From JBDRDI01 sp043820875 (GTDB lineage: Bacteria; Patescibacteriota; Patescibacteriia; Patescibacteriales; UBA12075), in the NCBI GenBank assembly GCA_043820875.1, contig JBDRDI010000004.1:1-45077 (forward strand): a stretch of DNA of 45,077 nt. The letters are read 5' to 3'. A program made the position numbers and the translations under genes. This document shows, in pieces, positions 40,408 through 45,077 of the stretch (the stretch's first letter is position 1; the number at the start of each line of letters is the position of its first letter). The notes below the pieces were generated by a model. The model did not search any database. It was given only the letters and a program-made list of their open reading frames with translations, and was not told the origin of the DNA.

Positions 40408-40758
40408 ATGACAAATTTACAAGAAATTTTTAATCGCATTCAAGAGACGAAAAAAGAACAGAAACAAATCAAGGCAATGTATCGCGACGCTTTGGTAGGT
40501 TCAAACGCGCACAAAGACGCTACGGAAGAATTAAAAGCGTTGAAAGAAAAAAAGAAGAAAATCGAAGAAGCTATTCGCGATGAATTCAAAAGCGAATTTG
40601 ATAAATTGGATACGCTAAAATTAGACATAGAAAATGACACTTTACTTTTGAATGACGCGGCATTGAGTACAATAATGAAAGGGGAAACAATAGACATTAA
40701 AGATGTGCATGACAATAAATACGAGCCGATTTTCTCTGTGAGATTTAAGAAGATTTGA
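40408..40758 (+). CDS. Small coiled-coil protein, unknown
   Basis: 116 residues, highly charged (Lys/Glu/Asp). A coiled-coil-forming segment spans about residues 3-75 (TKKEQKQIKAMYRDALVGS, EELKALKEKKKKIEEAIRDEF), followed by a short C-terminal beta region (IKDVHDNKYEPIFSVRFKKI). No signal peptide or membrane helix, so cytoplasmic. I do not recognise a named family. It starts immediately after the terminator T run and ends in TGA, just before the promoter of the next gene. Confidence 0.65.
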   Translation: MTNLQEIFNRIQETKKEQKQIKAMYRDALVGSNAHKDATEELKALKEKKKKIEEAIRDEFKSEFDKLDTLKLDIENDTLLLNDAALSTIMKGETIDIKDVHDNKYEPIFSVRFKKI

Positions 40759-40782
40759 GTTGTTTTATTCACCAGAAAATTG

Positions 40783-40791
40783 TGTTATAAT
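40783..40791 (+). promoter_or_regulatory. Extended -10 promoter for the gene at 40816
   Basis: TGTTATAAT (TATAAT at 40786-40791) with only a T-rich -35 region (TTTTAT at 40763-40768). The transcript would begin near 40798, giving a leader of about 18 bases. Confidence 0.5.
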
Positions 40792-40815
40792 AATAAAGTG
40801 ATTATTATAAATAAT

Positions 40816-41310
40816 ATGGTTGAGGAAAAAAAAATAGAAAAGTATAGAAAAAGCGAAATAGAAAAGATAGACAGGGAGAATATAAAAGATGATAAAATTG
40901 AAAGGCCGGTCAGTCCGGAACATTTTGATTTGTCAGAAGAAAGAGCCGATGAAGAGATAAATAAAATTAAAGAAGGTAAAACAGGCGAAGAAAAAGCTGG
41001 AGGGATTATTTCCACCGGCATGGCGACTCGTGTGCAGAAAGAACGATTGAAAGAAATTGAAGATATATTATCAGACGGAATGGACGAGGCATACTTGCGC
41101 TTGGCTCAGGATAAACAAACTGAATTCAAAGTGAAAGGCGAAGAGACTGCGAAAAATGTTAATAATTTATTGGGTCAGGCGAAAGTAAAGGCGCAAAAAA
41201 TAATTAAATTAATAAAAAAATGGTTGTCTGTTATTCCGGGAGTAAATAAATTTTTCTTGGAGCAGGAAGCGAAGATTAAGGCGGATAAGTTGATAAAGAT
41301 AGGACGATGA
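40816..41310 (+). CDS. Small charged protein with C-terminal helix, unknown
   Basis: 164 residues from the ATG at 40816; a longer frame would start inside the promoter and is rejected. The N-terminal half is Lys/Glu-rich and likely disordered (EEKKIEKYRKSEIEKIDREN). A helical segment follows (TRVQKERLKEIEDILSDGMDEAYLRLAQDKQTEFKVKGEETA), then AKVKAQKIIKLIKKWLSVIPGVNKFFLEQEAKIKADKLIKI, an amphipathic, membrane-surface-prone helix pair. No family recognised. It ends in TGA 20 bases before the DUF11-like gene, probably in the same transcript. Confidence 0.65.
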   Translation: MVEEKKIEKYRKSEIEKIDRENIKDDKIERPVSPEHFDLSEERADEEINKIKEGKTGEEKAGGIISTGMATRVQKERLKEIEDILSDGMDEAYLRLAQDKQTEFKVKGEETAKNVNNLLGQAKVKAQKIIKLIKKWLSVIPGVNKFFLEQEAKIKADKLIKIGR

Positions 41311-41330
41311 AGTAAAAAGTTATAATTTTT

Positions 41331-43406
41331 ATGCCAAAACAAAAAAAACAAATTAATGTAAAAAACAAAAAAAATGTTCCGAACGTTGAGGACGATGACG
41401 TTGTTATAAATTTGAAAAAAAGCGAAGTGGCGGAATTTGTTAAAAGGCCTTTGCCGACTGAGGATGAAGTGGAAGAGTTTGAAGAAGTTGTTGAAGAAGA
41501 AGCCAGAGAAGAGGGGCGCGAAGAAGAAGTGGAAGAAAGTTTGAATGAAATATACCAAGACGATGATGGTCAAATCGTTGATGTGCAAAAAATGGATATC
41601 AAAAAAAAGCGTGGTATGCTTTTTTTGTTGTCCACCTTTGTTATTTTAATTGGCATCGTGTTCGGTTCTTCATATTATATCTATAATTATTTTCTTCAGG
41701 CCGGAACCGACCCGACAGCCGTTGATTTTAAAATTGAAGGGGATAACGAAGTGACGGCAGGACAAGAATTTTTTTATACGGTTTCTTATAACAATAAAAG
41801 CAACGTCAATATTAATGATGCCAAGCTTGAAATTAAATATCCGGAAAATTTTATTTTTTTGGATAGCGATCCTGGGACAAATTCGGAAAAAAATAATATT
41901 TGGGAGATTGGCGCTGTTCCAGCGCATCACGCCGGAAAAGTTAAAATAAAAGGAATGATAATTGGTGTGGAGGGCGAAGCAAATTCTGTTTTGGCCAAAC
42001 TATCGTACTCGCCGGAAAATTTTGCTTCCGGATTTTCCAGAGAAGATTCCGCAACAACCATTGTTAGAGATATCGGTTTGAATATTGATTTTGATTATGT
42101 TTCCACAGCGTTGGTCGGAGAAGAAACCAACGTGGTGTTGAGATATAAGGGGCTGGATAATAATTGCTTGAGCAATTTCCGTTTTTCAATTGAACCGCGG
42201 GAAAATGTTCAGATTATCGGCGCAGAGCAATATTTTGATTCAACAGCCACAGCTGATGACAAAAAAAACAAGGGCGCGAAATTCAGCGAAGTGCGTTCTG
42301 GTGTCTGGCTCGTGGAAGAAGTGCCGAATGAAGAAAGGACAATCGCAATCAAATTAAAATTTACGGATAAAGTGGATGACGCGGAAAAGATTATTGTGAA
42401 ATTTGAAAAAGAAGTCGGGAATCCTTCGGCCAGCACAACTGAAAGTTCATATTACGAATTTTTAATAAAAGAATTGGATTTTGAAATAATGAAAAGTAAT
42501 CTCAGTCTCTCTTTATTTATAAACGGTTCTCAAAACGACCAAGGCATAGAATTCGGACAGACTTTAAATTATTTAATAGTGTATGCCAACAAAGGCGAAA
42601 CTGATATGAAAGATATTGTTTTGACTGCCGCGCTGGAGAGTAATTTTTTGGACTGGAAAACTTTAAGCGATGAGAATGATGGCGCTATGATTGGCAACAA
42701 TATTATTTGGACCAAGGAAGAGATTCCGGGCTTGGCAACGCTTGCCAAGCACCAAGAAGGGACAATAGATTTTTTCATCAATGTTAAAGATTCAAGAGAA
42801 TTTGTTTCCGGACAAAATTACGAAGTAAAAAGTTACGCGCAATTTAATGTAGAAAATATCAAAACAGAAACAAGCACGGAAGATAATAATATTGATAACC
42901 GAAGTAATACTATTATTAACAAGATAAATAGTGATTTGTCGCTTGTGGAAAGCGTTCGCTATTTTAATGAAGATGATATTCCCGTGGGTACCGGCCCGAA
43001 TCCGCCCAAGGTGAACGAAGATACAACATATAAAGTTTATTGGGAATTAACCAATAGTCTCCATGACCTGAATGATTTGGCAGTATCTGTAAAATTACCT
43101 CAAAATATTTTATGGGATGGCAAAGAAATAACATCAGTTGGTTCAATCCAGTACAACGAGGACACGGGCGAAGTTGTTTGGAGCGTTGGTAGATTGCCCG
43201 CGACCGTGCGCAGTGCCAAGGCGGAATTCAGTATTAAAGCGAGCCCTCAAGAAGAAAATAAAAATAAAATAATGGTTTTATTGCCAGGCAGTGTGGCAAA
43301 AGCCACTGACAGCGAAACCGGAGCGGCGATTGAAGAAGCCACCAAGGCTCAAACTTCAAAATTGGAGGGTGATGAGATTGGGAAAGGGGATGGGGTGGTG
43401 GAATAA
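41331..43406 (+). CDS. Single-pass membrane protein with DUF11-like extracellular domains
   Basis: 691 residues. An acidic, disordered cytoplasmic N-terminus (1-90, with a run of Glu around 45-70) precedes one membrane helix (95-122, GMLFLLSTFVILIGIVFGSS). An extracytoplasmic part of ~565 residues follows, with repeated Ig-like units: DFKIEGDNEVTAGQEFFYTVSYNNKSNVNINDAKLEIKYP, EFGQTLNYLIVYANKGETDMKDIVLTA, and DTTYKVYWELTNSLHDLNDLAVSVKLP. These correspond to the DUF11/CARDB-type conserved repeat of surface proteins. Likely an envelope scaffold linking the cytoplasmic membrane to the S-layer; the ligand is unknown. Confidence 0.8.
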   Translation: MPKQKKQINVKNKKNVPNVEDDDVVINLKKSEVAEFVKRPLPTEDEVEEFEEVVEEEAREEGREEEVEESLNEIYQDDDGQIVDVQKMDIKKKRGMLFLLSTFVILIGIVFGSSYYIYNYFLQAGTDPTAVDFKIEGDNEVTAGQEFFYTVSYNNKSNVNINDAKLEIKYPENFIFLDSDPGTNSEKNNIWEIGAVPAHHAGKVKIKGMIIGVEGEANSVLAKLSYSPENFASGFSREDSATTIVRDIGLNIDFDYVSTALVGEETNVVLRYKGLDNNCLSNFRFSIEPRENVQIIGAEQYFDSTATADDKKNKGAKFSEVRSGVWLVEEVPNEERTIAIKLKFTDKVDDAEKIIVKFEKEVGNPSASTTESSYYEFLIKELDFEIMKSNLSLSLFINGSQNDQGIEFGQTLNYLIVYANKGETDMKDIVLTAALESNFLDWKTLSDENDGAMIGNNIIWTKEEIPGLATLAKHQEGTIDFFINVKDSREFVSGQNYEVKSYAQFNVENIKTETSTEDNNIDNRSNTIINKINSDLSLVESVRYFNEDDIPVGTGPNPPKVNEDTTYKVYWELTNSLHDLNDLAVSVKLPQNILWDGKEITSVGSIQYNEDTGEVVWSVGRLPATVRSAKAEFSIKASPQEENKNKIMVLLPGSVAKATDSETGAAIEEATKAQTSKLEGDEIGKGDGVVE

Positions 43407-43440
43407 CGGATATCGGATTTCGGATATCGGATTTCAGATT
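43407..43440. repeat. GATATC/GATTTC direct repeats, second cluster
   Basis: CGGATATCGGATTTCGGATA followed by TCGGATTTCAGATT: alternating GATATCGG and GATTTCGG words, related to the cluster at 29501-29562 but in the opposite orientation. Confidence 0.65.
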
Positions 43441-43453
43441 ATTTATAAGTATG

Positions 43454-43472
43454 GGCGAGTTTTGTGCTCGCC
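43454..43472 (+). terminator. Weak terminator-like hairpin before tgt
   Basis: GGCGAG (43454-43459), 7-base loop TTTTGTG, CTCGCC (43467-43472), followed only by TGTTGGTTGTT, a poor U tract. It lies between the surface protein and tgt. Confidence 0.4.
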
Positions 43473-43498
43473 TGTTGGTTGTTAATAAAATATTTTTA

Positions 43499-44620
43499 AT
43501 GTTCAAAATAATAAAAAAGTCAAAAAAGAATAAAGCAAGGATTGGTATTTTGAAAACCGCGCATGGCGAAATTGAAACGCCTTTTTTTATGCCTGATGCC
43601 ACGCGAGCGGTTGTTAAAGATTTGTCCAATTCAGATTTGAAAGCGTTGGGATTGCCGGCCATGGTTGTAAATACTCTGCATCTTTATCTTCAGCCGGGAT
43701 TGGAAACGATAAGAAAAGCGAAAGGCGTGAATAAATTTATGTCTTGGGATAAACCTCTTCTTTCAGACTCAGGCGGTTTTCAAGTTTTTTCTCTGGCGCA
43801 TAAATCAGCGGGCATGGGAAAGATTCACGAAGACCGGGTTGATTTCAAATCTCCTTTGGACGGCGCGAAACATTCCTTGACTCCCAAAAAATCCATTGAG
43901 ATTCAGTTTGATTTGGGGACTGATATGATGGTTTGTTTTGATGACTGTCCGCCCAACGATAATTCGGATGCAGTGGAACTCGCGGTGGAAAGAACAATAC
44001 GCTGGGCGCGCGAATGCAAAAATGAATATGATCGTCAAATAAAAAAAAGAAAGTTAAGCGTGAATAAAAGACAGCTCTTGTTTGGCGTTGTTCAAGGAGG
44101 TGAAAATAAAACGTTAAGAGAGAAGTGCGCCGCGGAACTCGTAAAAATCGGTTTTGATGGTTTGGGATTTGGAGCCAGGCCAGTGGACGCGAAAGGAAAT
44201 TTTTTGGGCAAAATTTTGGAAATCACCGCGGACGCGATTCCGGAAAATTATATTCGGTTTGGACTGGGTATTGGTTTGCCGGAAGATATTGTCGCTTGCG
44301 CGCGAATGGGCTGGGATGTTTTTGATTGCGTTATACCAACCAGAGAAGGAAGACATGGAAAGATTTTTTCGCGTCGCTCTGGGAAGAAACTAGGAACAAA
44401 CAATTTTTATGATACATATAATATCAGTAACAAAAAATTTGCCAAAGATTTTTCAGTTATAAATAAAAAAAGTAAACTGCCAGAACTACGTGTTTGTACT
44501 AAAGCGTATTTGCACCATTTGTTTAAAATCAAAGAGCCATTAGCCGGTCGACTCGCCAGTTTGAATAATTTGGAATTTTATCAAAATTTAATGGCAGAAA
44601 TAAGGAAAGAAATCGGCTAA
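43499..44620 (+). CDS. tgt: tRNA-guanine transglycosylase homologue lacking the zinc site
   Basis: 373 residues from the ATG at 43499; a longer frame would begin inside the hairpin at 43454. Catalytic features are intact: D90 in SDSGGFQVFS, FDDCPP (148-152), GVVQGG (196-201) and the nucleophile D276 in FDCVIPTREGRHG. The enzyme exchanges guanine in tRNA wobble position 34 for a 7-deazaguanine precursor. Unusually, the CxCxxC zinc motif expected at 325-330 reads SKLPEL, and the histidine of the usual TIHN is N356 (ASLNN), so all four zinc ligands are missing. The usual GGLxVGE loop reads GARPVDAKG. It may be a zinc-independent or altered-specificity member. Followed by rnpB with its own promoter. 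Confidence 0.85.
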   Translation: MFKIIKKSKKNKARIGILKTAHGEIETPFFMPDATRAVVKDLSNSDLKALGLPAMVVNTLHLYLQPGLETIRKAKGVNKFMSWDKPLLSDSGGFQVFSLAHKSAGMGKIHEDRVDFKSPLDGAKHSLTPKKSIEIQFDLGTDMMVCFDDCPPNDNSDAVELAVERTIRWARECKNEYDRQIKKRKLSVNKRQLLFGVVQGGENKTLREKCAAELVKIGFDGLGFGARPVDAKGNFLGKILEITADAIPENYIRFGLGIGLPEDIVACARMGWDVFDCVIPTREGRHGKIFSRRSGKKLGTNNFYDTYNISNKKFAKDFSVINKKSKLPELRVCTKAYLHHLFKIKEPLAGRLASLNNLEFYQNLMAEIRKEIG

Positions 44621-44648
44621 TATTAAATAAAATATAGTTTATTACCCC

Positions 44649-44677
44649 TTGACATTTTTTGTTTCTTGTGATAGTAT
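44649..44677 (+). promoter_or_regulatory. Promoter of rnpB
   Basis: TTGACA (44649-44654), 17-base spacer, TAGTAT (44672-44677). Start near 44684, a few tens of bases before the first recognisable RNase P helix. Confidence 0.75.
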
Positions 44678-44712
44678 AGACAATATAATTTCAATTGTAT
44701 TTAACAATATCA

Positions 44713-45077
44713 AGGTAAGCGAATAGTCGCTTTGTCTTATTTTATAAGGCAGAGAGGAAAGTCCGGACTCCGATGGATCTTCGGATCCAAAAGGGCAGTG
44801 GATAACATCCACCAAAAGTAATTTTAGGGAAAGTGCCACAGAGACAATACTATCCCGAGCAATCGGGAGAAATGTGAAAAGTAGTTTGGTGCCAGTTGTT
44901 CTCGAGATAATTGGCTACAAACTTCGCGCCTGAGTGATTGGGACGCGCGGTAAACCCTGCCAGGAGCAAGAGCAAACCTTCACACCGTCGTTAGGAGAGA
45001 ACGGTTTAAAAAAACACAAAAAAAAACAAAGTGGGGACAAGAAAAAAGGCTACCAATAAACACCCCCAAAAGTCGGG
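44713..45077 (+). ncRNA. rnpB: RNase P RNA, 3' end outside the window
   Basis: Catalytic RNA of RNase P, which cleaves pre-tRNA leaders. Conserved elements appear in the right order: AGAGGAAAGTCCGG (44753-44766, P4 5' strand), AGTGCCACAGAGA (about 44832-44844), and GGTAAACCC...GGAGCAAGAGCAAA (about 44949-44976). The sequence reads as a bacterial type RNA. The 3' P4 strand (usually ACAGAA..CCGGCTTA) and the partner of the 5' helix are not visible. After about 45005 the sequence becomes A-rich with homopolymers, without the expected loop; this could be a real expansion or poor sequence at a contig end. Confidence 0.88.

Overview
The window looks like a chromosomal segment of a Candidate Phyla Radiation (Patescibacteria, Parcubacteria-like) bacterium. 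The evidence is an AT-rich composition and short genes in tight operons. There is also a two-copy CxxC-x17-CxxC zinc-ribbon protein, an ECF sigma factor paired with a DUF5667-type membrane protein, a YibE/F protein, and envelope proteins built from modules I recognise from this group (the YYLGRPADAF type). TGA is used as a normal stop and the only tRNA is tRNA-Trp(CCA), so the standard bacterial code applies. Almost no gene has a Shine-Dalgarno sequence; start codons follow A/T runs. These assignments come from reading motifs, not from database searches.

Region 1 (1-19.1 kb) is a surface-polysaccharide locus. It holds three family 2 glycosyltransferases, a sugar-nucleotide epimerase, three SAM methyltransferases (one with a Trm112-like zinc ribbon), two B12-binding-type radical SAM proteins, one radical SAM/SPASM protein and a large polytopic membrane protein, mostly overlapping by 4 bp. 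A pseudopilin-like LamG protein follows on the opposite strand, then a membrane protein with a LytR_C domain. An AbiEi/AbiEii type IV toxin-antitoxin pair runs directly into a second polytopic glycosyltransferase-like protein and RmlC.

Region 2 (19.1-29.3 kb) is mixed. It carries a secreted repeat protein, ribosomal protein L33 (a 51-codon gene), an AI-2E family transporter, tRNA-Trp, the CxxC protein, YibE/F and a small membrane protein. Next comes a foreign-looking DHH-like gene with its own consensus promoter, Shine-Dalgarno sequence and terminator, then HU and an excisionase-like HTH regulator facing a repeat-rich control region. A 29-residue membrane peptide, the ECF sigma/DUF5667 pair and a methyltransferase complete the region.

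Region 3 (29.3-43.4 kb) is the cell-surface block. A 530-base hairpin-rich non-coding stretch leads into a 1218-residue putative S-layer protein. This is followed by a PA14 surface protein and an operon with an O-antigen-ligase-like protein carrying TPRs, a small membrane protein, an ArnT/PMT-like glycosyltransferase and an FAD oxidoreductase. Two small charged proteins and a membrane-anchored protein with DUF11-like extracellular domains close the block. Together this suggests synthesis, transfer and display of glycans on an S-layer.

Region 4 (43.4-45.1 kb) contains a tRNA-guanine transglycosylase homologue lacking all zinc ligands, and the RNase P RNA gene cut by the window end.

The most unusual signals are: two palindromic elements sharing a 42-nt core but with different perfectly symmetrical flanks; the operator/iteron region at 26.5-26.7 kb; the isolated gene at 24.2-25.7 kb with foreign expression signals; the structured leader before the S-layer gene; and the zinc-less Tgt.
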